In this document: in pieces, positions 34,728 through 43,649 of the stretch
How the letters are laid out: every line of letters starts with the position of its first letter
Numbering within the stretch: the first letter of the stretch is position 1
Assembly: GCF_013033355.1 (NCBI RefSeq)
Contig: NZ_WQDY01000005.1
Span: 223,841 to 287,840 of the forward strand
Source of the DNA: Ruegeria lacuscaerulensis
GTDB lineage: Bacteria; Pseudomonadota; Alphaproteobacteria; Rhodobacterales; Rhodobacteraceae
DNA: 64,000 bases
Direction of reading: 5' to 3'
The notes under the pieces: generated by a model
What the model saw: the letters and a program-made list of their open reading frames with translations, nothing else
Database searches by the model: none
Told to the model about the DNA's origin: nothing
Position numbers and translations under genes: made by a program

Positions 34728-36023
34728 ATGCGCGATACACTGACAGGTAGCCGAATTCGCGAGCGGCGTCTGATCGCGGGGTTGCGGCAGGCGGAATTGG
34801 CCCGAAAGGTCGGGATATCAGCGTCTTATTTGAACCTTATCGAGCATAATCGCCGAAGGATCGGGGGCAAGCTGCTTGTTGACATTGCATCGGCTCTTGC
34901 TGTCGAACCTTCGGTGCTGACGCAGGGGGTCGAAGCCACCTTGATCTCGGCATTGCGGGAAGCGGCGGCGGACGCAATCGGACAAAACGCTGAAATCGAT
35001 GCGGTTGAGGAGTTCGCGGGGCGGTTCTCCGGTTGGGCAGGTGTGCTAGCACAGATGCATCGTCGCGTAGTCTCTCTGGAGCGCACAGTCGAAACGCTGT
35101 CGGACCGTCTAACCCATGATCCGCATCTTGCGGCTTCGATGCATGAGGTCTTGTCGACCGCCGCCGCCATTCGTTCGACCGCTGCAATTCTGGCTGAGAC
35201 TCAGGAAATCGAGCCGGAATGGCAGGACCGTTTTCACCGCAACCTGCACCAGGATGCAGAACGGCTTGCAGACAGTTCGAAATCGTTGGTGACTTATCTG
35301 GACGATGCTGACTCGGCGGATGACCGACGCGGCGTACCACTGGAGGAGGCGGAGGCTTTTTTCGAGGCGCGCAGCCACCATTTTCCTGAAATCGAAAGCG
35401 GCGGCAGCAGTAGCGAAGTCGATCTTGAGGCGCTTGATTCCGCCGCGGTAAAAAGCGTGACCCGCGCGTTTCTGGATGTGTATGCACAGGATGCGCTGGC
35501 GATGCCGTTGGAGGCTGTAAAGGCTGCACTTAAAGGGTCTGAACCTGACCCGCTGCAGCTGTCGCGGCAGTTTTCGGTGGATATCGCGACCGTCTTGCGC
35601 CGGTTGGCTGCTTTGCCGCCGGGCGTTCTGTCGCGACCGACTGGGTTGGTGATATGTGATGCCTCAGGCAGTATTCTGTTCACCAAGGCGGTGCCGGGCT
35701 TTGCGATGCCACGCTTTGGCGAGGCGTGCCCGTTGTGGCCCTTGTTTCAGGCATTAAACAGACCTCTTGTGCCCATCCGAAAGCGGATTGTTCAGTTGGG
35801 GCGTTCAGCGGCCGAATTTGACTGTTTTGCCTATGCATGGCCGCAAGCGGCTTTAGGCTATGACGACGCACCAGTGTATCGTTCTGTGATGTTGGTGCGA
35901 TCAGTGGATGAAGGCCCTCAGGATACGCAGAATGTGGCTCGTGTTGGCCCCAGCTGTCGCGTGTGTCCGAACGCTGAATGTGAATCTCGTCGTGAACCGT
36001 CAATTCTGAGCGAAGGTTTTTGA
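34728..36023 (+). CDS. XRE-family regulator, ScfR/RamB type
   Basis: A 431-residue regulator. The HTH (GLRQAELARKVGISASYLNL) is at residues 18-40, followed by coiled-coil-rich sequence and a C-terminal short-chain fatty-acyl regulator domain ending in a cysteine cluster (CRVCPNAEC). Relatives such as RamB control acetate and propionate metabolism. The ATG at 34728 is favoured over 34704 because ggggagggg lies just upstream. The two-component operon begins 79 bases downstream on the same strand, suggesting a linked role in carbon-source control. Confidence 0.85.
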   Translation: MRDTLTGSRIRERRLIAGLRQAELARKVGISASYLNLIEHNRRRIGGKLLVDIASALAVEPSVLTQGVEATLISALREAAADAIGQNAEIDAVEEFAGRFSGWAGVLAQMHRRVVSLERTVETLSDRLTHDPHLAASMHEVLSTAAAIRSTAAILAETQEIEPEWQDRFHRNLHQDAERLADSSKSLVTYLDDADSADDRRGVPLEEAEAFFEARSHHFPEIESGGSSSEVDLEALDSAAVKSVTRAFLDVYAQDALAMPLEAVKAALKGSEPDPLQLSRQFSVDIATVLRRLAALPPGVLSRPTGLVICDASGSILFTKAVPGFAMPRFGEACPLWPLFQALNRPLVPIRKRIVQLGRSAAEFDCFAYAWPQAALGYDDAPVYRSVMLVRSVDEGPQDTQNVARVGPSCRVCPNAECESRREPSILSEGF

Positions 36024-36101
36024 CAGTTTCCTGACAGACGGCGTAAGCTGGCCTAGACAGGTTTACGGATGGGTAGCCCGTCACGGGGAGGAATACTACA
36101 A

Positions 36102-36482
36102 ATGAGCCGTAAGGTTCTGTTAATTGAGGATGAGCCGAACATTGCCGAGGCTATTCGGTTTTTGCTGACGCGCGAGGGTTGGCAGGTTGAAACGCATGCC
36201 GAAGGATTGGACGCATTGCGGGTTATCCAAAGCGCCGACCCTGATCTGGTTATTCTGGATGTCATGTTGCCGGGCAAGAGCGGGATGGAAATCCTGCGCG
36301 ACCTGCGCGAGCTTGAAGACTTGAAGACCTTGCCGGTTCTGATGCTGACCGCGCGCGGACAGCTGCGGGATCGCGAGATGGCCGAAAATGCCGGAGTCAG
36401 TCGTTTCATGACCAAACCGTTCTCGAATGCCGAGGTTTTGACCGCGGTGCGGGATTTGCATGCTCAGGCTACGCGGTCATGA
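36102..36482 (+). CDS. Single-domain response regulator
   Basis: A 126-residue receiver with no output domain. The acidic pocket is ED at residues 9-11, the phospho-acceptor D53 (LVILDVMLPG), T83 (MLTARG) and K105 (FMTKPFS). It probably acts as the partner of the histidine kinase at 36781, passing phosphate or acting by protein contact. ATGA overlap with the next gene couples translation. A ggggagg site precedes the start. Confidence 0.92.
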   Translation: MSRKVLLIEDEPNIAEAIRFLLTREGWQVETHAEGLDALRVIQSADPDLVILDVMLPGKSGMEILRDLRELEDLKTLPVLMLTARGQLRDREMAENAGVSRFMTKPFSNAEVLTAVRDLHAQATRS

Positions 36483-36781
36483 GCATTAGCGAAGATCGAC
36501 GGCCTCAGGGTGTTCGGCCTTCGCTGTTTTTGGAACGTCAAAGCTATCGCCGTCGCCGGCTGTCGGATGCCGCTCGCTTTTTGCCGATTCTAGGCGCCGC
36601 TTTGTTTGCCATCCCATTGCTGTGGCCGGGGTCTGATGAGGCAGGAGACGGCATTCGGCTATCGTCGGCCATTCTTTATATCTTCGTATGCTGGGCCGTT
36701 CTGATTGGCATCAGTTTGGTTTTTGGTTTTGCAGCCAGACGTATGGCCACTCAAGACGAAACCGATCAGAGACCAGACTGA
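36479..36781 (+). CDS. Small two-helix membrane protein in the kinase operon
   Basis: A 100-residue protein with a basic N-terminus and two membrane helices (ARFLPILGAALFAIPLLW and AILYIFVCWAVLIGISLVFG), ending in a charged tail. I do not recognise a family. It overlaps the response regulator by four bases and the kinase start by one (TGATG), so the three are translationally coupled. Such small partners often accompany symporter-type transmembrane proteins; a role in assembling the kinase's transporter domain is speculative. Confidence 0.8.
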   Translation: MSISEDRRPQGVRPSLFLERQSYRRRRLSDAARFLPILGAALFAIPLLWPGSDEAGDGIRLSSAILYIFVCWAVLIGISLVFGFAARRMATQDETDQRPD

Positions 36782-39459
36782 TGGCAACGCTGAACGTCCT
36801 GATTCTGGTGTGTTTGGGCTATGTTGTACTGTTGTTCGGCGTGGCCTTTGCGGCTGACAGGCTGGCAGCTGCAGGCCGTGGGGCGTGGCTGCGATCCCCC
36901 TTGTTCTATACGCTGTCGCTGTCGATCTACTGCACCGCCTGGACATTCTATGGCGCGGTCGGGAACGCTGCGCGATCGGGGTTGGAATTCGTGACGATCT
37001 ACCTTGGTCCCACGCTGGTCATGATCAGCTGGTGGTGGGGCCTTCGCAAACTGGTAAGGGTGGGGCGCAGCCAGAGGGTGACCTCGATCGCAGACCTTAT
37101 TTCTTCGCGCTACGGAAAATCCAACACCCTGGCGATTTGTGTGACCGTATTGGCCGTTCTGGGGGGCACGCCCTACATCGCCTTGCAGCTTCAGTCCATC
37201 ACCCTGTCTTTCTCGATTTTCGCCGAGGCCGATCCGACAGGTCTTTATCGCGAAGGATCCAGTGTGTTTTGGGTCGCTGCTGGATTGGCAGTCTTCGCGA
37301 TTCTGTTCGGAACACGGAACCTTGACGCCAATGAACGGCACCACGGGGTTGTGACCGCCATCGCGCTGGAGTCGGTGGTCAAGCTGTTTGCCCTTCTGGC
37401 TGTTGGAATCTTTGTGGTTTGGGGCGTCGCGGGCGGGCTTGGTCCTATGTTGGACCAGATCGATTCATCCGAAATCGGTCAATGGAACGTGGATGCGGGG
37501 CGCTGGACTACTTTTGTGTTTCTGTCGGCGGCATGTTTCGTCTGTTTGCCTCGGATGTTTCAGGTCATGGTGGTCGAAAATTCGGACGAGGCGCATCTGA
37601 GAACAGCCGCATGGGCGTTTCCTCTGTACCTGCTGCTGATGAGTTTGTTTGTCGTGCCCATCGCAGTTGTGGGGTTGGACCTTTTACCCGAAGGATCCAA
37701 CCCTGACCTTTTCGTACTCACCGTGCCTCTGTCTCAAGGGAATGAGTGGCTGGCGATGCTCTCGTTCATCGGCGGGTTTTCGTCCGCTACATCCATGGTG
37801 ATTGTCACTGCCATGGCGTTGTCGACTATGGTGTCGAACCATGTTGTCATGCCGATCTGGCTTAGCACGCAAGGGGGGGCAGGATCGGTCTCGGGGGATG
37901 TCCGGCATGTTGTTCTTATGGCGCGGCGGATATCCATTGCAGTCGTCATGGCGCTTGGGTTCTTTTACTACCGTTTGTCTGGTGGCGGCGCGGCACTGGC
38001 GTCTATTGGCTTTATAGCTTTTGCCGGAATTTCCCAGATTTTGCCTGCCCTTGTGGGTGGTTTATTCTGGCGCGGGGCGACCCGGACAGGGGCTCTTGTC
38101 GGGTTGACCGTTGGGTTTGTGTTGTGGATTTACACCTTGTTGCTGCCGGAGATGGGTGGCGGGTTCATGTCTGGTACCATCATTCAGAACGGTCCTTTCG
38201 GTTTGGAGTGGCTGCGTCCTCAGGCGCTGTTTGGGATCGAAGATATGGACCCGATCGTGCATTCGGTCATGTGGTCACTGTCTCTGAACACGGTGGCGTT
38301 CTGCGTGGCCTCGTTGCTTAGTTTTCCCAGCCCGCTGGAGCGCTTGCAGGGTGCGCAGTTCGTCAATGTGTTCGACCATTCCGTAGCGCCTCGCGGTTGG
38401 AGCGGCTTCGTGGCGCAGAGCGAAGATCTGATGATCATGACCCAGCGTATTCTGGGCGCGGGGCCGGCGCAGGATTTCTTTCAGGCCGAGTCGGAACGGC
38501 AAGGTGGACGTTCCAGTCTGCCAGAGCCGACACCTGCCTTTCTGGAACGGCTTGAGCGAGAGCTCAGCGGCTCTGTCGGCGCGGCGACGGCGCATGCGAT
38601 GATCGGGCAGATTGTGGGCGGCTCGTCTGTCTCGGTCGAAGACCTGCTGGCTGTGGCCGATGAATCGGCGCAACTGTTGGAATACTCCAGCCAGTTGGAG
38701 ACAAAGTCGGCCGAGCTGACCCGGACGGCGCGCCAGTTGCGGGATGCGAACACAAAACTGACTCAAATCTCTGAGCAAAAAGACAATTTTTTGGGCCAGG
38801 TCAGCCATGAATTGCGCACGCCCATGACCTCAATCCGGGCTTTTTCCGAAATCATGCGCGACACTGACGGATTAAGTCCCGAGGAACAGACGCGCTATGC
38901 TGCGATCATCCACGATGAGGCGCTTCGATTGACCCGCCTGTTGGATGATCTGCTGGACCTGAGCGTGCTGGAAAGTGGCAGGGTGAACCTGAACATGGGG
39001 GGCGATACGCTGCGCTCGGTTTTGGACCGGGCCGTCTCAAGCGCCCTGGCGGGATCAAGCAGTGGTATCGAGGTGCGGCGATCCAAGTCGGCCGAACGTA
39101 TTCCGCTTCACACCGACTTGGATCGGTTGGGGCAAGTTTTTATCAACCTTATCTCGAATGCGCAGAAATACTGCGACGCGGATGAACCTGTTCTGACCAT
39201 CTCGGCTCATGACGTTGGTGGGCAAGTGGTGGTTGATTTTGCCGATAACGGCAGCGGCATTCCTCCGGAAGCTCGTTCAATGGTGTTCGAGAAATTTGCC
39301 CGTGTGAGCGGTGAAAAGGCCGGAGGCGCGGGCCTCGGCCTGGCGATTTGCCGCGAGATCATGCAGCGGCTGGGGGGTGAGATCACCTATCTTCCCGGTC
39401 AGGGCGGCCCTGCGTTCCGGGTTCGCGTTCCATTGGCCTACCGTCAGGCCGCTCAGTAG
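36781..39459 (+). CDS. Sodium:solute-symporter-fused sensor histidine kinase
   Basis: An 892-residue hybrid. Residues about 1-520 form a multi-helix SSS transporter-like domain (SISDLISSRYGKS-type segment: TSIADLISSRYGKSNTLAIC). A coiled linker follows, then HisKA with phospho-accepting H676 (QVSHELRTPMTSI) and an HATPase domain (NLISNAQKYC, DNGSGIPPE, GAGLGLAI). No internal receiver; the receiver is the separate gene at 36102. The layout resembles CrbS/MctS-type kinases that sense acetate or other monocarboxylates. Location beside an ScfR-type regulator fits, but the ligand is unproven. Confidence 0.92.
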   Translation: MATLNVLILVCLGYVVLLFGVAFAADRLAAAGRGAWLRSPLFYTLSLSIYCTAWTFYGAVGNAARSGLEFVTIYLGPTLVMISWWWGLRKLVRVGRSQRVTSIADLISSRYGKSNTLAICVTVLAVLGGTPYIALQLQSITLSFSIFAEADPTGLYREGSSVFWVAAGLAVFAILFGTRNLDANERHHGVVTAIALESVVKLFALLAVGIFVVWGVAGGLGPMLDQIDSSEIGQWNVDAGRWTTFVFLSAACFVCLPRMFQVMVVENSDEAHLRTAAWAFPLYLLLMSLFVVPIAVVGLDLLPEGSNPDLFVLTVPLSQGNEWLAMLSFIGGFSSATSMVIVTAMALSTMVSNHVVMPIWLSTQGGAGSVSGDVRHVVLMARRISIAVVMALGFFYYRLSGGGAALASIGFIAFAGISQILPALVGGLFWRGATRTGALVGLTVGFVLWIYTLLLPEMGGGFMSGTIIQNGPFGLEWLRPQALFGIEDMDPIVHSVMWSLSLNTVAFCVASLLSFPSPLERLQGAQFVNVFDHSVAPRGWSGFVAQSEDLMIMTQRILGAGPAQDFFQAESERQGGRSSLPEPTPAFLERLERELSGSVGAATAHAMIGQIVGGSSVSVEDLLAVADESAQLLEYSSQLETKSAELTRTARQLRDANTKLTQISEQKDNFLGQVSHELRTPMTSIRAFSEIMRDTDGLSPEEQTRYAAIIHDEALRLTRLLDDLLDLSVLESGRVNLNMGGDTLRSVLDRAVSSALAGSSSGIEVRRSKSAERIPLHTDLDRLGQVFINLISNAQKYCDADEPVLTISAHDVGGQVVVDFADNGSGIPPEARSMVFEKFARVSGEKAGGAGLGLAICREIMQRLGGEITYLPGQGGPAFRVRVPLAYRQAAQ

Positions 39460-39536
39460 TGGGCGCGTAAAGACATTCGTAACCTCAGCTGGGTTAGACC
39501 GGATGTCAGGCACAGGAACGAAGGGCGGTTTTGGGA

Positions 39537-40613
39537 ATGACGCAACCGGTCGGCACGGCGTTGGCGCGCAAGCTCTCGGCAAGTCAGGAGGAGCGGGGTG
39601 ACAAACCGCGCTCTGTTCTGCGGGCTCTGCGATTGGCATTCGCACGAGCGGCAGGGGATGTGATGAAGCTGCCCATGACGGTGATCGGCGCAAAACAATC
39701 ATGTCGACCGGTGGATACATTGGCTGAAGTTGCCAAGGATGACTGGCTTTTCGTGCTGCTGGGAAATGGGGATGGTGTTTCAGCGGCCGTGTGCCTTGAT
39801 CCTGGCGCAATGTCTGCAATCGTTCAGGTGCAGACATTTGGGCAGGTCATGTCGGACCCGCCTACCGCGCGCGTGTGCACGGATACGGATGCGGCTATGG
39901 TCGCACCTCTGATCGAAGAGGTACTGACCCGCGCGTCCCGTATCGTCGAATCCTCGAGCGATCAGGCGGGTTTGACGGGATATGAATACAAGGCGCGTTT
40001 GCCGGACAAGCGCACGCTGACACTGGCTATGGTCGAAGATATTTATGACGTATACGAACTGACGGTCGAGCTTGGCGGAGGAGTGCGACAGGGACAGATT
40101 TCCCTGTTTCTGCCGGATCGTCAAAAAGATGGTGACCTTGATGACCCCGACGAACAGGTCGCAGGCCCCAATCTCGAGCAGTCGTCGGGCGTATTGCGAG
40201 CGGAGCTGAACACGGTGATCTGCCGTATGTCGTTGCCCTTTGCGTCATTGTCTGGGTTATCGGAAGGTGATGTTCTTCCGCTGGTCGGGGCGCGTGTAGA
40301 CAAGGCCGAAGTCTTGACGATTGACCGATCACGGGCTGCTGTGGGTCGCTTGGGCCAATGTGGCGGAATGCGCGCGGTGCGATTGAACGAACACGAAACT
40401 ATACCCAGCCCGCTAAACGCGGCTGAGCATGAGTTTCTTGAAGCCCGGTCGCCAACGGCGCAGCCCAAATCCGAGCATGATCTTGAAACAGATATTGTTC
40501 CGATCACCCCAAAGGCACTGGAAACGATTGAGGATGAGTTGACCCTGGGCGACTCAGATCAGATTGCAGCCGAGATTTCAAAGCTTGCGGGGCTGGATGG
40601 CAAACCTGACTAA
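39537..40613 (+). CDS. Orphan FliM/FliN C-terminal (SpoA) domain protein
   Basis: A 358-residue cytoplasmic protein. The N-terminal two thirds show only loose similarity to FliM-type middle regions. A SpoA domain is recognisable at about residues 215-290 (LRAELNTVICRMSLPFASLS, then LPLVGARVDKAEVLTIDR), followed by a charged tail. No other flagellar or type III secretion gene is in the window. The ATG at 39537 is used rather than a TTG six bases upstream. It starts 77 bases after the kinase stop on the same strand and could be read through from it. Confidence 0.75.
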   Translation: MTQPVGTALARKLSASQEERGDKPRSVLRALRLAFARAAGDVMKLPMTVIGAKQSCRPVDTLAEVAKDDWLFVLLGNGDGVSAAVCLDPGAMSAIVQVQTFGQVMSDPPTARVCTDTDAAMVAPLIEEVLTRASRIVESSSDQAGLTGYEYKARLPDKRTLTLAMVEDIYDVYELTVELGGGVRQGQISLFLPDRQKDGDLDDPDEQVAGPNLEQSSGVLRAELNTVICRMSLPFASLSGLSEGDVLPLVGARVDKAEVLTIDRSRAAVGRLGQCGGMRAVRLNEHETIPSPLNAAEHEFLEARSPTAQPKSEHDLETDIVPITPKALETIEDELTLGDSDQIAAEISKLAGLDGKPD

Positions 40614-40619
40614 TGCTGC

Positions 40620-41051
40620 CTAGTCGCTCACGCTGCGAAGTTGATCCAGCGCAGGTCTGAGGTTCTCAAGCGCGTAACCGGCCTTGGTGGTTGCATCCAG
40701 AATGTCATCCGTGCTCATCCGGTCACATTGCCCAAGGGCCCAGACAACCGAACAGCGCGTGCCCGAGGCGCAATAGGCCAGAACCGGGCCGCTGCAGCGT
40801 TCGGCAAGTTCGCGCTGAAGGGCGACGTTTTCCGGCGTCATCGTCTGGTGAGTCAGTTCCAGCACTTCGTATTCCATTCCAGCCGCGCGAACCGCCTGTC
40901 CAATCGCGTCAGATTGCAGGTCCATCGGAACTTCGCTGTTGGGTCGGTTGCAGATAACCCGAACAAAGCCTAAGTCAGCAATGGTCTGAACGTCCTCGAC
41001 CGAAATTTGCGGCGAGACAGCGTAGCGGGGGGTAATTGGTCGAATCTCCAT
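40620..41051 (-). CDS. TIGR01244-type sulfurtransferase/phosphatase (DUF442, Blh N-terminal-like)
   Basis: A 143-residue protein of the beta-lactamase-hydrolase-like family. The active loop is YCASGTRCS near residue 92, a CxSGxR rhodanese-like loop. In Blh of plant pathogens this domain is fused to a persulfide dioxygenase; here it is a separate gene 9 bases after the YeeE/YedE pair and downstream of a PDO-like gene. A role in moving sulfane sulfur is inferred from family and neighbours. Confidence 0.87.
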   Translation of the reverse strand: MEIRPITPRYAVSPQISVEDVQTIADLGFVRVICNRPNSEVPMDLQSDAIGQAVRAAGMEYEVLELTHQTMTPENVALQRELAERCSGPVLAYCASGTRCSVVWALGQCDRMSTDDILDATTKAGYALENLRPALDQLRSVSD

Positions 41052-41060
41052 GACAATTGA

Positions 41061-41492
41061 TTAGGCCGGGTTTGCGGCTCTGTCCAGTTGCGCCCCGACG
41101 ACGGGTGCGGCGAACATCCCGGCAATCATGGCGATCAGGAACACCACTCCACCGATGCCACCATAGGTGACAGAGGCAATCGCTGGGCCGGGGCATAAGC
41201 CGGACAGACCCCATCCCATACCGAACATCACGGAACCTACGACCAGTCGACGATCCAGCTCGGGCCGGGACGCTTGCGGATACTTGCCCCCTGTCAATGG
41301 TTGACCGCGCGCGGCGATTTTCCAGGCGATCAACATCGGCAGGATCGCCCCGCCCATTACGAAGGCAAGCGTCGGGTCCCAGTTGCCGAACACATCCAGC
41401 CAGCCCTGCACCTTCGTTGTATCGGTCATACCCGAAATCAACAAACCCGCTCCGAACAGCGACCCAGCTAGCAAAGAGATCAGAACCCGCAT
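41061..41492 (-). CDS. YeeE/YedE family membrane protein, second half (PmpB-like)
   Basis: A 143-residue membrane protein with four to five helices and the conserved cysteine motif GLSGLCPGPAIAS near residue 100. Together with the gene before it, it makes the two-part version of the YeeE transporter, which moves thiosulfate or other sulfur species. The ATG overlaps the preceding stop as TGATG; an ATG nine bases upstream is also possible. In the longer reading of this frame the first part is merely the shadow of the previous gene. Confidence 0.88.
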   Translation of the reverse strand: MRVLISLLAGSLFGAGLLISGMTDTTKVQGWLDVFGNWDPTLAFVMGGAILPMLIAWKIAARGQPLTGGKYPQASRPELDRRLVVGSVMFGMGWGLSGLCPGPAIASVTYGGIGGVVFLIAMIAGMFAAPVVGAQLDRAANPA

Positions 41493-41914
41493 CAAACCCA
41501 TCCCAACATGTGTCGCAGCAGGTACAGAGTTACAGCACCTGAACCGATATAGATAAGCGTTGCCACGATACCGCGAAGCGAGAACCGCGATATACCGCAA
41601 ACTCCGTGCCCCGAGGTGCAGCCATTCGCGATCCGCGTTCCGACACCAACCAGGACTCCTGCGATTATAACGACAGGCAGATTGCCGGTCAGATGAGTTT
41701 GCGGGGCAGGGGACATGAACAGCCACAGCACCAGGGGCATTCCGATCAGCCCCGCGACAAAAGCCAGCCGCTCGGCGGTGCGATCCGTGCTGTCGACCAG
41801 CCCCCCGAGAATTCCGCTGGCCCCCATTATGCGACCGTTCCCAAGCAGGTAAACTGCGGCGCCCAAGCCGATCAGTAGGCCCCCTGCCAATCCCCAAATC
41901 CACGCGACTTGCAT
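41492..41914 (-). CDS. YeeE/YedE family membrane protein, first half (PmpA-like)
   Basis: A 140-residue membrane protein with four helices and the signature IANGCTSGHGVCGISRFS near residue 95, whose cysteines are thought to relay sulfur in thiosulfate import. It begins 19 bases after the PDO-like gene and is translationally coupled to the second half. Substrate (thiosulfate or persulfide-derived sulfur) is inferred from the family. Confidence 0.88.
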   Translation of the reverse strand: MQVAWIWGLAGGLLIGLGAAVYLLGNGRIMGASGILGGLVDSTDRTAERLAFVAGLIGMPLVLWLFMSPAPQTHLTGNLPVVIIAGVLVGVGTRIANGCTSGHGVCGISRFSLRGIVATLIYIGSGAVTLYLLRHMLGWV

Positions 41915-41933
41915 TGTTCGCCCCCTTTCGGCG

Positions 41934-42797
41934 CTAAAGCTTGTTGATGGGAAGCTTCAGAAAAACATCACCTTTTTCGTCCGCAGGCGGCATCTGACCT
42001 GCACGCATGTTGACCTGCAGAGACGGCAGGATCAGGCGTGGCATACCAAGGGTCGCATCACGCGCGTCGCGCATCTCGACGAATTCCTCGACCGGTCGTC
42101 CCTGACCAATATGCACATTCAGAGCTTTTTGCTCGCCCACTGTTGTCTCCCACGCGTATTCGTCCCGACCGGGTGCTTTGTAGTCATGGCCGACGAACAC
42201 TCGGGTTTCATCCGGCAGAGACAATATTTTTTGGATCGATGCATACAGCATCTCAGAAGACCCCCCAGGGAAATCACACCGCGCGGTGCCGAAATCCGGC
42301 ATGAACAATGTGTCGCCGACAAACGCCGCGTCTCCAATCACATAGGTCAGGCAGGCGGGTGTATGGCCGGGTGTGTGCAACACATCTCCGCGCATCTGGC
42401 CAACGTGAAAGCTGTCACCTTCGCGGAACAAGGCATCAAATTGGCTGCCATCGCGCTGAAACTCGGTCCCTTCGTTGAAGATCTTGCCGAAGGTTTCCTG
42501 AATGGTCACGATTTGGTCGCCGATACCGATTTTGCCACCAAGTTCCTGCTGTAAATATGGAGCGGCCGAAAGGTGATCGGCGTGCACGTGGCTTTCCAAG
42601 ATCCATTCTACTTTGAGGTCGTGCTTTCGGACGAAGTCTATGATCATGTCGGCCGAGTTGGTGTTTGTCCGCCCCGAGGCATGGTCGAAATCCAGAACGC
42701 TGTCGACGATCGCACAAGCTTGACCTTCGGGTTCCTGAACCAGGTAGGACACTGTGAATGTATCTGTATCAAAAAACGCTTTCACCTTAGGTGTCAT
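41934..42797 (-). CDS. Persulfide dioxygenase-like metallo-beta-lactamase-fold hydrolase
   Basis: A 287-residue MBL-fold enzyme of the ETHE1/Blh type. Metal ligands: ESHVHADHLSAA (HxHxDH) near residue 68, HTPGHTPA near 140 and VFVGHDYKAPGRDEY near 205. It would oxidise glutathione persulfide to sulfite. I choose the ATG at 42797, with ggag seven bases upstream, over 42827, which lies inside the operator-like repeat. It heads a four-gene minus-strand operon with the YeeE/YedE pair and the TIGR01244 protein. Confidence 0.9.
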   Translation of the reverse strand: MTPKVKAFFDTDTFTVSYLVQEPEGQACAIVDSVLDFDHASGRTNTNSADMIIDFVRKHDLKVEWILESHVHADHLSAAPYLQQELGGKIGIGDQIVTIQETFGKIFNEGTEFQRDGSQFDALFREGDSFHVGQMRGDVLHTPGHTPACLTYVIGDAAFVGDTLFMPDFGTARCDFPGGSSEMLYASIQKILSLPDETRVFVGHDYKAPGRDEYAWETTVGEQKALNVHIGQGRPVEEFVEMRDARDATLGMPRLILPSLQVNMRAGQMPPADEKGDVFLKLPINKL

Positions 42798-42820
42798 TTT
42801 GCTCTCCGTACGTGCCTCAG

Positions 42821-42844
42821 TATTCATATATTAAATGCGGAATA
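42821..42844. promoter_or_regulatory. Operator-like inverted repeat before the sulfur operon
   Basis: TATTC (42821-42825) and GAATA (42840-42844) are inverted arms separated by 14 AT-rich bases, 24 bases before the chosen start. SqrR/BigR sites use ATTC-N8-GAAT; the arms match but the spacing is wider, so the assignment is tentative. Confidence 0.45.
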
Positions 42845-43043
42845 TAAGGCAATCAACAGTTCGTGACTTGATGTCTGTCAAGGCAGCTTAGGCTGGATTG
42901 GCATAGAATTTAAACAATCCGCAAAACCACGCGATGACCGGGCGCTTGGCAGGCGAGTTTTCGCCCGTGATCGGACTAAGATCGGCAAGTCTTAAAACGG
43001 TTACCTATATGAGGTTAATCAGACAGCATTTGGGAGGATGAAC

Positions 43044-43259
43044 ATGTCTACAAGCAATTTGTATTCCGAAGCTGAGCAGCTTGAAGCGAAGTTGCAGGGT
43101 GCCTGTCTTGAGACGCGGCTGGCTCTTCAACCCAGCGTGACCAAAATCATCGAGCGTATGCGTCAGCAAGGTGTCCACATCCCATCGCGGTTGCGGCGTT
43201 TGGATGCGGCGTTGTGCGAGGACGCAATGGAAGCGCGATTTGATAATCTGCCAGTCTAA
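43044..43259 (+). CDS. Small alpha-helical protein, function unknown
   Basis: A 71-residue protein, hydrophilic and helical (NLYSEAEQLEAKLQGACLET; SRLRRLDAALCEDAMEARF). No family recognised. The ATG at 43044 is placed so that gggagg lies 6 bases upstream; an ATG six bases earlier would sit on the binding site. Codon use matches neighbours. Confidence 0.7.
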   Translation: MSTSNLYSEAEQLEAKLQGACLETRLALQPSVTKIIERMRQQGVHIPSRLRRLDAALCEDAMEARFDNLPV

Positions 43260-43268
43260 GGCACATTC

Positions 43269-43487
43269 TCAACTGAACGAAATTCCAAGTATCACAAGCA
43301 TCAGCCCGAGAACCGACAGGAAAAGCGAACCCAGGTTCCAAGGCAGAACGCCCTGAACAACGGCGCGCAACTCATCATCCGACAAACCGGACTTGCGCGC
43401 CTTCATCACCCGTAAAATGCACCAGACCAATCCCAGAAGGCCTGCGAGCGAGAGGGCAGCACCGCCCCATGTGATGATTTGAAACAT
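43269..43487 (-). CDS. Small two-helix membrane protein, function unknown
   Basis: A 72-residue protein with helices IITWGGAALSLAGLLGLVWC and LGSLFLSVLGLMLVILGISF around a charged loop (KARKSGLSDDELR). The start at 43487 is preferred because gggga lies just before it. It converges on the 43044 gene. No family recognised beyond similar short proteins in Rhodobacteraceae. Confidence 0.7.
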   Translation of the reverse strand: MFQIITWGGAALSLAGLLGLVWCILRVMKARKSGLSDDELRAVVQGVLPWNLGSLFLSVLGLMLVILGISFS

Positions 43488-43649
43488 GGTTCCCCACAAA
43501 CGGTTCACTGATTTCTTCAGCGCTTATCGGATCGTACTGCGTCACACAAGCCTGACCATGGATTGTGCGCTTGCGGTAGGTGCAGAGGCAAGGTATCCCG
43601 CGAAAGCCGCTGTTACAGCATCAAACCGCAATCGCTGAGAGAGACGAAA

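Noticed and set aside
41502..41903. Upstream extension of the second YeeE/YedE half into the first gene
   Set aside because: The extra N-terminal sequence is the first gene read in another frame; TGATG coupling at 41492 explains the real start.
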